Assembly: GCA_024643655.1 (NCBI GenBank) | Contig: JAHEMM010000013.1 | Location: forward strand, 1 to 46,524 | Direction of reading: 5' to 3' | Length of the DNA stretch: 46,524 bases | Source of the DNA: Chitinophagaceae bacterium | GTDB lineage: Bacteria; Bacteroidota; Bacteroidia; Chitinophagales; Chitinophagaceae | Part shown: piece after piece, positions 14,275 through 23,637 of the stretch | Layout of the letters: each line of letters starts with the position of its first letter | How positions within the stretch are numbered: position 1 is the stretch's first letter | Translations under genes and position numbers: made by a program | Notes under the pieces: generated by a model | Told to the model about the DNA's origin: nothing | Databases searched by the model: none | What the model saw: only the letters and a program-made list of their open reading frames with translations

Positions 14275-15555
14275 TTATTGTTCCAGCACTTTTTCCATTT
14301 TAATACTTCTGCTGCCTTTTATAAGAAATTGAGTGTTTTCGAAATGTTGCTCTTTTAACCATTCTTTTGCTTCTGTTGAATTAGTAAAAGAAATATAAGG
14401 ATGTTTTATTTGTAGAAAATCACCACCAACTAACACAACAGCTTTCCATTTGTTTTGATTAATAGTATCAATAATTTCTTTGTGTTCCTCAATACTATCT
14501 GTTCCCAATTCTGCCATTGCACCTAACATCAATATTTTATTTTCTCCATTCAGTTTTGAGAAATTTTCAATTGCCAATTTCAAGCTAGTGGGGTTCGCAT
14601 TATAAGCATCTAGAATTATCTTATTACTACCTTTTTCAATCAATTGTGAACGGCTGTTGGAAGGAGTATAGCTTTCAATAGCCGTTTTAATATTTGCAAC
14701 TGGTATATTAAAATATTTCCCAATCGTTACTGCGGCCAATATATTAGGCAAATTATACTCCCCAACTAATTGAGTATTTATTTTTCCTATCTCAGACCCT
14801 TTCATAATATCTACACTTAAATAAGGGGCACTATTTTCTACCGTTCCTTCTATTGCTGCTTGAGAAGTTCCATATTTAATTATAGAAGAAATGCCAATAC
14901 TCATTTCCTGCAAATAATCGTAATCCCACATTACAAAAGCTACTCCATTATTAGTTCTAAGGTAATCAAAAAGCTCACCTTTACCTTTTCGAACACCTAG
15001 TATCCCTCCAAATCCTTCAAGATGTGCCTTACCGCAATTGGTTATAAGACCATGAGTAGGTAAAGTATATGCGCAATAGGATTCAATTTCTTTCTGGTGA
15101 TTGGCACCCATTTCAATCACAGCTATTTCGGCGTCAGCTTTTATTTTTAGTAGAGTAAGGGGGATTCCAATATGATTATTCAGATTTCCTTCTGTTGTAT
15201 ATGTTTTTAATGAGGAAGAAAGTACAACATGAATCAATTCTTTTGTAGTAGTTTTTCCATTACTTCCTGTAATTGCAATTACAGGGATTGCAAATTGTTT
15301 CCGGTGATATTTGGCTAATTGTTGTAAAGTAATCAGCACATCATCAACCAATATAGTTTTTGGTGATGTGTTAAATTCTTTTTCGTCAATCACAGCATAA
15401 GCGGCACCATTATCTAATGCTTTTTTTGCAAATTCATTACCATTAAAATTGTCGCCTTTCAACGCAAAAAATATATCTCCTGTTTTTAGTTTTCGGGTAT
15501 CGGTTTGTATTGATGGGTGCTGCAGAAATATTTTATAAAGCTCTTCAATTAACAT
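14275..15555 (-). CDS. murF: UDP-N-acetylmuramoyl-tripeptide--D-alanyl-D-alanine ligase
   Basis: The last cytoplasmic step of peptidoglycan precursor synthesis, adding D-Ala-D-Ala. Mur-ligase features in order: an N-terminal uridine-binding part with SIQTDTRKLKTGDIFFALKG, the P-loop AITGSNGKTTTKELI, the metal/ATP motif IEMGANHQKEIE, ITNCGKAHLEGFGG, and the C-terminal domain with LDAYNANPTSLK. The 426-residue length is normal for Bacteroidota MurF. The regulator gene follows at 9 bases, so the two may be co-transcribed. A strong minus-strand terminator (15593-15630) separates it from gldJ upstream, so its promoter must be in the short gap 15556-15592. Confidence 0.93.
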   Translation of the reverse strand: MLIEELYKIFLQHPSIQTDTRKLKTGDIFFALKGDNFNGNEFAKKALDNGAAYAVIDEKEFNTSPKTILVDDVLITLQQLAKYHRKQFAIPVIAITGSNGKTTTKELIHVVLSSSLKTYTTEGNLNNHIGIPLTLLKIKADAEIAVIEMGANHQKEIESYCAYTLPTHGLITNCGKAHLEGFGGILGVRKGKGELFDYLRTNNGVAFVMWDYDYLQEMSIGISSIIKYGTSQAAIEGTVENSAPYLSVDIMKGSEIGKINTQLVGEYNLPNILAAVTIGKYFNIPVANIKTAIESYTPSNSRSQLIEKGSNKIILDAYNANPTSLKLAIENFSKLNGENKILMLGAMAELGTDSIEEHKEIIDTINQNKWKAVVLVGGDFLQIKHPYISFTNSTEAKEWLKEQHFENTQFLIKGSRSIKMEKVLEQ

Positions 15556-15592
15556 AAAGCAAAAATAATTATAAGAAAGTTGTGAAAAAGAA

Positions 15593-15630
15593 AAACCCTC
15601 CTTCTGTTGACTTGCTCAGGAGGAGGGTTT
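15593..15630 (-). terminator. Terminator of gldJ
   Basis: Ten-base arms AAACCCTCCT (15593-15602) and AGGAGGGTTT (15621-15630) form a perfect stem. On the minus strand the stem is followed by T-rich sequence, just downstream of the gldJ stop at 15651. Confidence 0.85.
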
Positions 15631-15650
15631 AGCTATATAAAATAATTCAA

Positions 15651-17213
15651 TTAGCGTTTTTGTCTGCGAGTTTTATAGTGTTGTCCGGTTTTACGACCAT
15701 TCCCTTCTGGGCTTCCCATGCGATTCATTGCACAACGGAAGCCTAGCGTACTTAAAGCCTGATCTTCTTCCAGATAGCGGCGGGCACCTGGTGTAAGCCA
15801 ATATGCTCTGTCATTCCAACTACCACCTTTGTAAACTTTTGATTTATCACTTACTAGAGTTGTTTTGCCATAGCCATACTCAGCTTGAGACAAAGAGTCT
15901 CCATCAAGATAGTTAATTACATTACCTCTTTGATAATTTCTTCTGTCTTTACTTTCTTGGTCTGTTACATTTACCATTTTTACACGGCCTGTGCTATCTA
16001 CTTCATAGCGAGTAGAAGGATCCATAGTCGATGAATCAGCAACATAAAGTTTCTTAAATACATTACCACGGAATGGAGCCGGTTGATCATCAAAATCCAA
16101 TGATGATAAAGGACGGTAAGTGTCTTCAACCCACTCACTTACATTACCTGCCATATTATAAATTCCAAATCCATTTGGATAGAATGATTGAACAGGAGCA
16201 GTATAAAAGGCATTGTCATTTAAGCCTCCAGCTACACCGGCGTTATCGCCAGAGCCTCTTTTGAAGTTAGCTAAAAAAGTTCCTTGCCAGCTTCCACGTC
16301 GGGTATCTCTAAGGCCGTTTACATTCTGTGCCCATGGATATACTTGCTTATTTGATACTAATTCTTCTCCTCTTTTCTTTTTTGTGCTTGGTCTTGGGTT
16401 TTGGTTTACAAGGCCATAAGCTGCATATTCCCATTCAGCCTCAAAAGGAAGTCGGTAATCTGGCAATAAAGCACCTGATTCCATTGTGGCCATTGTTGTT
16501 TTTGGCTCCCCTTTCTTGGTTTTCATCTTACCGGGAGGGGCGGTATAAAGACCTAGTAAATATGATTTTGTAGTAAAGTTGTTTTCACCTTGCTGTGCGC
16601 CGGGCTTTAAATTAGCTTTATTAATATAGCCATCTTTAACTAATGACCCTTCATTTACACGATCGCTTCTCCAAAGGCAAAAATCATGTGCCTGTCTCCA
16701 GGTAACTCCAACTACAGGATAATCATTAAAACCAGGGTGGCGGAAATAAAATTCTACCATCGGTTCATTATAACTTAATTCACTTCTCCAGGCAAGTGTG
16801 TCTGGCAAAGCTCCTTCAAGAATCTTTGTGTTTATTGGATCTGAAGCATCAAATACACGACCTAACCAATGTAAATACTCCCGATAATGAACGTTGGCTA
16901 CTTCAGTGCGGTCAATATAAAAGGAAGGTACTGATACACGGCGTGGAATATTATTCCAGTCGCCCATTACATCTTCCTCTGTTTGTCCCATTGTAAATGT
17001 ACCGCCTTGAACGAATACCAGACCAGGGCCAAGTCCTTGTTCTTTCGACTTAGAAACTTGAAAACCACCTTGATTTTTATCGTTGTAGTTCCAGCCTGTT
17101 ACATCTGATTTGGCTTGTTTTTTCTTAAATAGGCCTCCATTTTTACATGATGCCATAAGCACCATGCAGGATACCAGAATTGCTATGTTTTTCACTGTCA
17201 TTGTTTTTTGCAT
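15651..17213 (-). CDS. gldJ: Gliding motility / type IX secretion lipoprotein GldJ
   Basis: A 520-residue lipoprotein with signal MQKTMTVKNIAILVSC and lipobox VLMASC (Cys23). The body is a formylglycine-generating-enzyme-like (SUMF1) domain: PGLVFVQGGTFTMGQ, YPVVGVTWRQAHDFC, GNVSEWVEDTYR and the C-terminal SKVYKGGSWNDRAYW and TLGFRC. The segments VTGWNYNDKNQGGF and EEDVMGDWNNIPRRVSVPSF are closer to GldJ than to GldK. GldJ stabilises the GldKLMN secretion motor in gliding bacteria. The ORF is open to 17315, but the lipoprotein signal indicates ATG 17213 (or 17201). It is flanked upstream by a long divergent region shared with porV. Confidence 0.86.
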   Translation of the reverse strand: MQKTMTVKNIAILVSCMVLMASCKNGGLFKKKQAKSDVTGWNYNDKNQGGFQVSKSKEQGLGPGLVFVQGGTFTMGQTEEDVMGDWNNIPRRVSVPSFYIDRTEVANVHYREYLHWLGRVFDASDPINTKILEGALPDTLAWRSELSYNEPMVEFYFRHPGFNDYPVVGVTWRQAHDFCLWRSDRVNEGSLVKDGYINKANLKPGAQQGENNFTTKSYLLGLYTAPPGKMKTKKGEPKTTMATMESGALLPDYRLPFEAEWEYAAYGLVNQNPRPSTKKKRGEELVSNKQVYPWAQNVNGLRDTRRGSWQGTFLANFKRGSGDNAGVAGGLNDNAFYTAPVQSFYPNGFGIYNMAGNVSEWVEDTYRPLSSLDFDDQPAPFRGNVFKKLYVADSSTMDPSTRYEVDSTGRVKMVNVTDQESKDRRNYQRGNVINYLDGDSLSQAEYGYGKTTLVSDKSKVYKGGSWNDRAYWLTPGARRYLEEDQALSTLGFRCAMNRMGSPEGNGRKTGQHYKTRRQKR

Positions 17214-17885
17214 AAACCTATGAATTGGAATGTTTTTAACGCCGGATGAAATAAAATATTGCATAATATGCTTTTTTAGATACCGGAAATGCGAATATAG
17301 ATACTTTAGTAACATGAGTAATAGGACTTCTACTCTTTTTAATAGGAAAATATACCTAGTTTGTCGGCCTTCTTAGAGCCTAAAATTGAAGTATATCCAA
17401 TACTTTTTTTAAATATTGACTTCATAACTAGTTTTTCCTAAACTCCAAAAAATAGCGGAAACCTATCCGGTGCTTGATTCATGACTAAAATCAGCTTTTC
17501 AAATAGTTTCTATTTTGATCTGGAAAAGAAGCTCTGAAAAACATATATTTTAATAATAAATAATAAAAAATTGGTAATACTGATTGTCTTATATATTTTA
17601 GCATTTCTGAAAGCCAAATGTTGTTTTCAGAATAGGGGATTCTTTGAAATACAGAATTGACTAAATTGATAAAATTATTCTAAGAAATCAGTTATAGTTG
17701 CAATAAAATTTTAAAACGAACGTTTTCTCCTGAGAAATTAAATGGCTAGAATAAGAATAGGCATTTTAATGTTTGTTTAAAGGTAATTTGTACCAAACTA
17801 TTTTTTGTTTTCAGATAAAATTCTCTATTTTAGTCATGTATTTAATCAAAACCTCTATATTTACACCATTATTAAAAACTTTGTA
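17214..17885. other. Long divergent intergenic region between gldJ and porV
   Basis: About 670 bases without a credible gene, very AT-rich, holding the promoters of both type IX secretion genes. A perfect palindrome AAAACGAACGTTTT is at 17713-17726. A candidate -7 TATATTTA at 17856-17863 lies about 23 bases before the porV ATG. I see no clear -33 element and no RNA structure. Confidence 0.5.
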
Positions 17886-19037
17886 ATGAGACCAACTGCT
17901 TTAAAACTAACTGCCGGACTTCTGCTTTTTTGTGGATTAAACACAAATGTAATAGCACAAGCGGACCCCATTAACGTTGTAACAACTGCTGTTCCTTTTT
18001 TACGTATTTCACCTGATGCCCGTGCCGGCGGTATGGGAGATCTTGGCGTTGCCACTTCTCCTGATACTTATTCTGGACTTTGGAATGGTGCTAAGGTTGC
18101 TTTTAACACTGGAAAAGGTGGTGTAGGTGCTACTTATACTCCTTGGTTAAAAGATGTTGCTAATGACGTCTATCTTGCAACTCTTGCTGGATATTATAAA
18201 TTTGCTGATAATCAGGCTATTCATGGTTCTGTACGTTACTTTAGCCTTGGCGATATCCAATTTACTGATGGATTAGGTAATGATTTACAAAGCTTTAAGC
18301 CTCGTGAGTTCGGTATTGATATCGGATACTCCCGTAAGCTGAATGCCAAAAATGGTGTAGGTGTTACATTAAAGTATATTAATTCAAATCTTGCTGGTAA
18401 TCTAAGCGCTGGAAGTACAACTTTCAAAGCTGGTAACGCAATTGCTGCAGATCTTTCTTATTTCCATACCGGAATTGGTGCTAATGGAAGTGGATGGAAT
18501 TGGGGTGCTGTATTATCAAATCTTGGATCTAAAATATCTTATACAGATAATGCAGATGCTAAAGACTTTATTCCTGCAAACTTAGGATTAGGTGCTACTT
18601 ATACAAAGCAAATGAATGCTCAAAACAAAATAATGTTTGGAGTAGATGTAAATAAGCTTTTAGTACCAACGCCTCCAAGCAATCCTTCTGCAGCAGAATT
18701 AGCTGAATACAGAAATAAAAGTGTAATTGGTAGCTGGTTTAGTTCTTTTGGTGATGCTCCAGGTGGATTCGGTGAAGAAATGAGAGAGTTTCAGGCTTCT
18801 ATAGGTGCAGAATACACTTATAACAACCAGTTCTCTCTTCGTGCTGGATATTTTTATGAGAATAAGGAAAAAGGAAATCGCCGTTATTTTACAGCGGGAC
18901 TTGGCGTAAAATACAATGTATTTGGATTTAACTTTGCATATCTTGTTCCAACAGGAAGCGGAGTTACTCGTAATCCATTATCAAATACTTTACGTTTCTC
19001 TGTATTGTTTGATTTTGATGGCGGAAGTAAAAAATAA
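17886..19037 (+). CDS. porV: Type IX secretion outer-membrane channel protein PorV
   Basis: The protein has the signal peptide MRPTALKLTAGLLLFCGLNTNVIAQ and then a beta-barrel. The early motif VPFLRISPDARAGGMGDLGVATSPD is the PorV signature, followed by glycine- and aromatic-rich strands and a C-terminal NTLRFSVLFDFD. PorV binds cargo at the outer membrane and shuttles it between the SprA translocon and the attachment complex. The frame is open back to 17805, but the ATG at 17886 directly precedes the signal. It is divergent from gldJ, monocistronic, and ends at a strong terminator. Codon use appears less AT-biased than in neighbours, as expected for a highly expressed protein (judged by eye). 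Confidence 0.92.
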   Translation: MRPTALKLTAGLLLFCGLNTNVIAQADPINVVTTAVPFLRISPDARAGGMGDLGVATSPDTYSGLWNGAKVAFNTGKGGVGATYTPWLKDVANDVYLATLAGYYKFADNQAIHGSVRYFSLGDIQFTDGLGNDLQSFKPREFGIDIGYSRKLNAKNGVGVTLKYINSNLAGNLSAGSTTFKAGNAIAADLSYFHTGIGANGSGWNWGAVLSNLGSKISYTDNADAKDFIPANLGLGATYTKQMNAQNKIMFGVDVNKLLVPTPPSNPSAAELAEYRNKSVIGSWFSSFGDAPGGFGEEMREFQASIGAEYTYNNQFSLRAGYFYENKEKGNRRYFTAGLGVKYNVFGFNFAYLVPTGSGVTRNPLSNTLRFSVLFDFDGGSKK

Positions 19038-19056
19038 TTTCAACTTAATTAAATAG

Positions 19057-19090
19057 AAAACGTCCTGTCATTTGGCAGGACGTTTTTATT
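19057..19090 (+). terminator. Terminator of porV
   Basis: An 11-base perfect inverted repeat, AAAACGTCCTG (19057-19067) and CAGGACGTTTT (19076-19086), continues into a T run. It lies 20 bases after the porV stop. Confidence 0.9.
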
Positions 19091-19118
19091 TTATAGGTAA
19101 TTTAAAATTAAAAAAATA

Positions 19119-19598
19119 ATGTCTTTTAGAATCGGTTCAGGAATAGATTTTCATCAATTAGTAGAAGGCCGGGAACTTTGGATTGGCGGTGTAAAAATTC
19201 CCCATCATAAAGGAGCATTGGGCCATAGCGATGCTGATGTTTTATTACATGCAGTTTGTGATGCACTTTTAGGTTCACTGGGATTAGGAGATATTGGGTT
19301 GCATTTCCCCGATACAGATAATACATTTAAAAATATTGATAGTAAAATATTATTAGAAAAAACTGTAGAATTGATTACAGCTGAAGGGTATAAAGTAATA
19401 AATATTGACAGTACGCTGTGTCTCCAATCTCCAAAAATCGGTCCTTATGTAAATGATATGCAAAAGGCTATTGCATCTATTGTAGGGGTTAATGAAAAAG
19501 ATGTTTCAATCAAAGCAACAACTACTGAACAGCTGGGATTTGTAGGAAGGGAAGAGGGATTGATTGCATATGCTACTGTTTTGTTATGTAAAATATAA
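19119..19598 (+). CDS. ispF: 2-C-methyl-D-erythritol 2,4-cyclodiphosphate synthase
   Basis: Fifth-step enzyme of the MEP isoprenoid pathway, forming the cyclic diphosphate with release of CMP. Metal ligands Asp10 and His12 lie in GSGIDFHQL and His44 in HSDADVLLHA. GLGDIGLHFPDTD and the C-terminal ATTTEQLGFVGREEGL complete the family pattern. At 159 residues it is full length. The gene begins 28 bases after the porV terminator and is followed by dut after 51 bases; the pairing may not be functional. Confidence 0.95.
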   Translation: MSFRIGSGIDFHQLVEGRELWIGGVKIPHHKGALGHSDADVLLHAVCDALLGSLGLGDIGLHFPDTDNTFKNIDSKILLEKTVELITAEGYKVINIDSTLCLQSPKIGPYVNDMQKAIASIVGVNEKDVSIKATTTEQLGFVGREEGLIAYATVLLCKI

Positions 19599-19637
19599 TA
19601 GTGATTTCCTAATAGTTAATAAACCTATAGAGGTTAT

Positions 19638-19645
19638 TATCTTTG
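19638..19645 (+). promoter_or_regulatory. Candidate -7 element immediately before dut
   Basis: TATCTTTG fits the Bacteroidota -7 consensus TAnnTTTG and ends 4 bases before the dut ATG at 19650. If used, transcription would begin at or next to the start codon, giving a leaderless message. No clear TTTG is seen at the -33 distance. Confidence 0.42.
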
Positions 19646-19649
19646 TCAG

Positions 19650-20093
19650 ATGCCGACAGTTAGAATAAATATTATAAATAAATCTGGTAACCCTTTACCA
19701 GAGTATGCAACAGCGGGATCATCTGGAATGGATATAAGGGCAAATCTTGAAAGACAAATTACTTTATTGCCGATGCAAAGAAGTTTAATTCCAACCGGTA
19801 TATATATGGAGATCCCCAATGGGTTTGAAGCACAGATAAGGCCTAGGAGTGGATTGGCATTAAAGCAAGGAATTACATGCCTGAATACACCAGGCACAAT
19901 CGACGCAGACTATAGAGGAGAAATTAAGATAATACTAATCAACCTTTCTGCCGAAAATCAAGTCATTGAAAATGGCGACAGAATTGCTCAAATGGTAATT
20001 CAAGAAGTAACAAAGGCAATACTGATTGAAAAAAATCAAATCAGTACAACAGAAAGAAATGAGGGTGGTTTTGGACATACTGGGAAAAATTAA
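19650..20093 (+). CDS. dut: dUTP diphosphatase
   Basis: Trimeric dUTPase, hydrolysing dUTP to dUMP and pyrophosphate to keep uracil out of DNA. The five conserved motifs are all present: [45 protein letters not shown] and the C-terminal arm [13 protein letters not shown]. Length 147 is standard. It precedes a DUF4292 lipoprotein gene by 9 bases, so the two are likely co-transcribed. A -7-like element lies directly before the ATG. Confidence 0.95.
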   Translation: MPTVRINIINKSGNPLPEYATAGSSGMDIRANLERQITLLPMQRSLIPTGIYMEIPNGFEAQIRPRSGLALKQGITCLNTPGTIDADYRGEIKIILINLSAENQVIENGDRIAQMVIQEVTKAILIEKNQISTTERNEGGFGHTGKN

Positions 20094-20102
20094 AAAACTG
20101 GA

Positions 20103-20918
20103 ATGAAGAATATTTTTATACTTATCATAGCAATAGTATTTTTTACTTCTTGTAGATCATCAAGGAGTATTCAATCTCCTGTGGTATTTTATGATAGTAC
20201 TATTAAAGCAATAGAAATTACAGATACAATCACAGAGGATACAACCTCAATTTTTGAAGATATTAATGCCCAGCTTCAAAAAAACAAAGTTACTGTGTCG
20301 ACATTTTCGGCAAAAATTGATGTAAAGTATAAAGATGGGGAAGGAAAAAAAAATAATGCTACTGCTCATATCAGAATGCAATCGGATAGTGTGATTTGGG
20401 TTTCTGTAACCGGCTTATTAGGCATTGAAGGTATACGTGGATTGATTACAAAAGATTCAGTTAGGCTAATCGACAAACAAAATAAAGTATACACTGCCCG
20501 AAGTATTGCTTATCTGCAGGATATTGTAAAACTTCCCCTGGATATGGTTTCTTTACAGGATCTTATTCTGGGTAATCCTGTTTTAAGAAGCTCATCTATT
20601 TTATCTTTAAATATTGCTGATGAGAAATTATCGCTACTATCAATAGGAGATTTTTTTAAAAACATACTTACTCTTAGAGCAGATAATAAAACTATAATAA
20701 GCTCTGAGATAGAAGAAACAAATAAAGAAGAAGGGCGAAAAAGTTTTCTTGGATATAGTGAGTATGAGAATAAAAAGGGAATAAATTTTTCAACGAGTAG
20801 ATATATTACAGTCAAAGAAAAAAATGAAATAGAAATTGAGCTTGAATTCAAACAATATAACTTTAATGAAACGTTAAGTTTCCCGTTCACGGTTCCCAAA
20901 AATTATAAAAATAATTAA
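20103..20918 (+). CDS. DUF4292 family lipoprotein, 271 aa
   Basis: The lipoprotein signal MKNIFILIIAIVFFTSC places the lipidated Cys at 17, followed by RSSRS. The mature part has the LolA/LolB-like pattern of DUF4292: KVTVSTFSAKIDVKYK, then SDSVIWVSVTGLLGIEGIRGLIT and KDSVRLIDKQNKVYTARS. Proteins of this shape are thought to carry lipids or lipoproteins across the periplasm, but the family has no established role. It lies between dut and an EnvC-like gene, an order I recall as common in Bacteroidota. Confidence 0.8.
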   Translation: MKNIFILIIAIVFFTSCRSSRSIQSPVVFYDSTIKAIEITDTITEDTTSIFEDINAQLQKNKVTVSTFSAKIDVKYKDGEGKKNNATAHIRMQSDSVIWVSVTGLLGIEGIRGLITKDSVRLIDKQNKVYTARSIAYLQDIVKLPLDMVSLQDLILGNPVLRSSSILSLNIADEKLSLLSIGDFFKNILTLRADNKTIISSEIEETNKEEGRKSFLGYSEYENKKGINFSTSRYITVKEKNEIEIELEFKQYNFNETLSFPFTVPKNYKNN

Positions 20919-20993
20919 GCAAATAAAATTAAATTTGTAATTGTTCGTTGTAAACCAGCATTGCATTTATTTAATACCCATATCCCAATTAGT

Positions 20994-22349
20994 ATGATTA
21001 GAAAAATCCTTTTTTCATTTTTATTTTCTTCCTTTTTAATTCCCTCCTTTGCACAACCTCTAACTGATAAAACTGAACTTGAAAAAGAAAGAAAGGAAAT
21101 TCAGAATGAGATAAAAGAAATACAAGGATTATATAATAAAGTAAAAGGGCAAACTAAATTAACACTTGGGCAATTGGCTGTATTGAATCGCAAAATTAAT
21201 TTGCAGGAACAATATGTCAATAGTATCAGTAAAGAATTAAGAACAATTGATGATGATATCTATTTAAGTGAATTGGAAATTTATAGACTTAATAAACAAA
21301 TTGACACATTAAAAGCACAATATGCAAGAACCGTAGTTTATGCCTATAAAAACAGAAGCAATTATGATTATTTGAATTTTATTTTTTCAGCAAGTGGGTT
21401 TAATGATGCAATCAAAAGAATAGCTTATCTCAAGAGTTATAGGTCATACAGAGAAAAACAAGTAAATGTTATATTAGAAACACAACAACTAATTGCCAAG
21501 CGAAAGCAAGATCAGATAATAAGGAAAGAGTCTAAAAATGTGGCTTTAGAAAATCAGACAAAACAAATTGGCGAACTTGCTGTACAAAAACAAGAAAAAG
21601 CAAGTGTAGTATCACAATTAAAGTCAAAAGAAAAGGATCTAAGCAGTCAAATTGCACAAAAAAGGAAAAGAGACAGGGAATTGAACAATGCAATTGTTGC
21701 AATAGTAAGAAGAGAAATCAAGGCAGCTGAAGATAAGGCCAAAGCAGCAGCTCTTACAAAGAAAAATGCTGATGCTGAGGCAAAACGTAAAGCTGATGAA
21801 ATTGCTAAAAAAAATGCTCCAACAAATCCCGGTACTGTAGAAAAGAAAGTTGTACCTGTTGAAGAAACAAAAATTGTTGAAAAGAAAACTGAGCCGGAAA
21901 AAGCTATTAATTATTTAGATCTTAATGCCAAGGATGTTGCTTTAAATAGTAGTTTTCAGTCTAACAGGGCATTATTGCCCTGGCCGGTTGACAATGGTAT
22001 TGTGACGTTTACTTTTGGAAGAAATAGAATTGATAACCTTGATTTCGATAATCCAGGAATTACAATTGCTACTCCGTCACAAGGAGTAGCTGTAAAAACA
22101 GTATTTGAGGGTATTGTAAGTGGAATTTATAATATGGGTGATGGAATGGCCATAACTGTTAGACATGGTAAATACTTTACTACTTACAGTAATCTCTCTT
22201 CGGTTACGGTTGCAAAAGATCAGACTGTAAAAACGGGACAGCAAATTGGTAGAGCTGGAATGAATGAAGCTGGTAATGGAGGAAGTATTGATTTTATCTT
22301 AATGATAGAAACTAAAAATGTAGATCCTAAACCATGGTTACGACGATAA
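20994..22349 (+). CDS. EnvC-like murein hydrolase activator (M23 domain protein), 451 aa
   Basis: A signal peptide (MIRKILFSFLFSSFLIPSFAQ) is followed by long coiled-coil helices (about 25-270), rich in Glu, Lys and Gln, then a Lys/Ala-rich linker and a C-terminal LytM/M23 domain (about 340-451). In that domain the zinc-ligand motifs are degenerate: SIDFILM stands where HxH is expected, and DFDNPGI where an H...D pair is expected. This matches EnvC, which activates amidases at the division site rather than cutting peptidoglycan itself. ATG 20994 is chosen for the signal peptide; 20961 is upstream and less likely. A -7-like TAAATTTG is at 20930-20937. Confidence 0.86.
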   Translation: MIRKILFSFLFSSFLIPSFAQPLTDKTELEKERKEIQNEIKEIQGLYNKVKGQTKLTLGQLAVLNRKINLQEQYVNSISKELRTIDDDIYLSELEIYRLNKQIDTLKAQYARTVVYAYKNRSNYDYLNFIFSASGFNDAIKRIAYLKSYRSYREKQVNVILETQQLIAKRKQDQIIRKESKNVALENQTKQIGELAVQKQEKASVVSQLKSKEKDLSSQIAQKRKRDRELNNAIVAIVRREIKAAEDKAKAAALTKKNADAEAKRKADEIAKKNAPTNPGTVEKKVVPVEETKIVEKKTEPEKAINYLDLNAKDVALNSSFQSNRALLPWPVDNGIVTFTFGRNRIDNLDFDNPGITIATPSQGVAVKTVFEGIVSGIYNMGDGMAITVRHGKYFTTYSNLSSVTVAKDQTVKTGQQIGRAGMNEAGNGGSIDFILMIETKNVDPKPWLRR

Positions 22350-22360
22350 GAAATAATTGT

Positions 22361-22402
22361 AAAGAATCCCGCTCAGTTTTAGATTGATCGGGATTCTTTT
22401 TT
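22361..22402. terminator. Bidirectional terminator between envC-like gene and bshA
   Basis: Eleven-base arms AAAGAATCCCG (22361-22371) and CGGGATTCTTT (22389-22399) form a perfect stem with a 17-base loop, followed by T on the plus strand. It serves the two convergent genes. Confidence 0.85.
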
Positions 22403-23519
22403 ATAGAAAACGTTCGTATAATTTTTCATACAAAGGAATAATCTTTGAAATGTCAAACTTCTTTGCATGATCGGTCGCATTCTTTTTAAATTGTTTTAAA
22501 ATTTTATCATCCTTTAATATTGCAAGGGCTTGTTTGCTCATTGAATCAACATCACCAACATCGCTCATGTGACCATTTTCGCCATCTGTAATAATTTCGC
22601 TTAAGCCACCAGCATTTGTAGACACTACCGGCACACCTGCTGCCATTGCTTCTAATGCAGCCAGACCAAAACTCTCATATTCGGAAGTAAGAAGAAAGAG
22701 ATCCGCAATAGCCATTATATCTTCCATTTGCTCTTGCTTACCTAAAAATCTAATTTCATCACATACACCTAATTCTCTACCCAGGTCTTCAGCTGTAGAA
22801 CGTTCAGGGCCATCGCCCACAAAAAGAAGTTTTGAAGGAAGTTCTTTGTTTACAGCAGCAAATATTTTTACAACATCCTGTACTCTTTTAATTTTTCTGA
22901 AATTTGACGCATGTAATAAAATTCTTTCTCCATTTGGAGCAATTACTTTTTTAAATGCGTCAATCGGTTTACGGCTGAACCGGCTTACATCTACAAAGTT
23001 GACAATTACCTCAATGTCTTTTGTGATTTCAAAATGCTTGAAAGTTTCTTGCTTGAGATTTTCAGAAACAGCTGTTATAGCGTCGCTTTCATTAATTGAA
23101 AAGGTAACAACAGGGGCATAGGTTTTATCCCTGCCAACTAAAGTAATATCAGTGCCATGTAATGTTGTAATGACAGGTATTTCATATCCTTCTTTTTTCA
23201 AGATTTGCTTGGCCATATAAGCTGCAGATGCATGTGGAATGGCATAGTGAACATGTAAAAGATCTAGTTTATTATTTTTAATTACATCAACCATCGTACT
23301 TGCCAAAGCTGTTTCGTAAGGTGGGTAATCAAACAAGGGATAAGTCGGTACCTGCACTTCATGGTAAAATATATTCGGAATAAAGCCATTTAGCCTTACA
23401 GGTTGTTGATAAGTAATAAAATGTACCATGTGGCCTTTCTGTGCCAACGCTTTACCTAATTCAGTTGCTAAAACGCCGGAGCCTCCAAAAGTTGGGTAAC
23501 AAACAATTCCAATTTTCAT
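22401..23519 (-). CDS. bshA: N-acetyl-alpha-D-glucosaminyl L-malate synthase
   Basis: A GT-B glycosyltransferase (372 residues) that makes GlcNAc-malate, the first step of bacillithiol synthesis. Diagnostic segments are MKIGIVCYPTFGGSGVLATE, HFITYQQPVRL, the donor-site LLFVGDGPERS, and the EX7E region SEYESFGLAALEAMAAGVPV. Bacillithiol is the main low-molecular-weight thiol in Bacteroidota. In this window it offers a likely acceptor for sulfane sulfur from SQR and the substrate carrier for the persulfide dioxygenase (inference). bshB and bshC are not in the window. Confidence 0.92.
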   Translation of the reverse strand: MKIGIVCYPTFGGSGVLATELGKALAQKGHMVHFITYQQPVRLNGFIPNIFYHEVQVPTYPLFDYPPYETALASTMVDVIKNNKLDLLHVHYAIPHASAAYMAKQILKKEGYEIPVITTLHGTDITLVGRDKTYAPVVTFSINESDAITAVSENLKQETFKHFEITKDIEVIVNFVDVSRFSRKPIDAFKKVIAPNGERILLHASNFRKIKRVQDVVKIFAAVNKELPSKLLFVGDGPERSTAEDLGRELGVCDEIRFLGKQEQMEDIMAIADLFLLTSEYESFGLAALEAMAAGVPVVSTNAGGLSEIITDGENGHMSDVGDVDSMSKQALAILKDDKILKQFKKNATDHAKKFDISKIIPLYEKLYERFL

Positions 23520-23637
23520 AAAATCTTCGCTATTAGTGAACTAAGGTAACAGTTTTATATCGTTTTGGTTTGCCGCTTATCTTAAAAACTATGTACTTCA
23601 TTTAAGGTTTATACTAACTTTATCCAAATTCGTAAAT

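Noticed and set aside
17214-17885. Possible small RNA or small gene in the gldJ-porV gap
   Set aside because: No open frame with family resemblance, no convincing stem structure and no terminator are present; it seems to be only a long promoter region.
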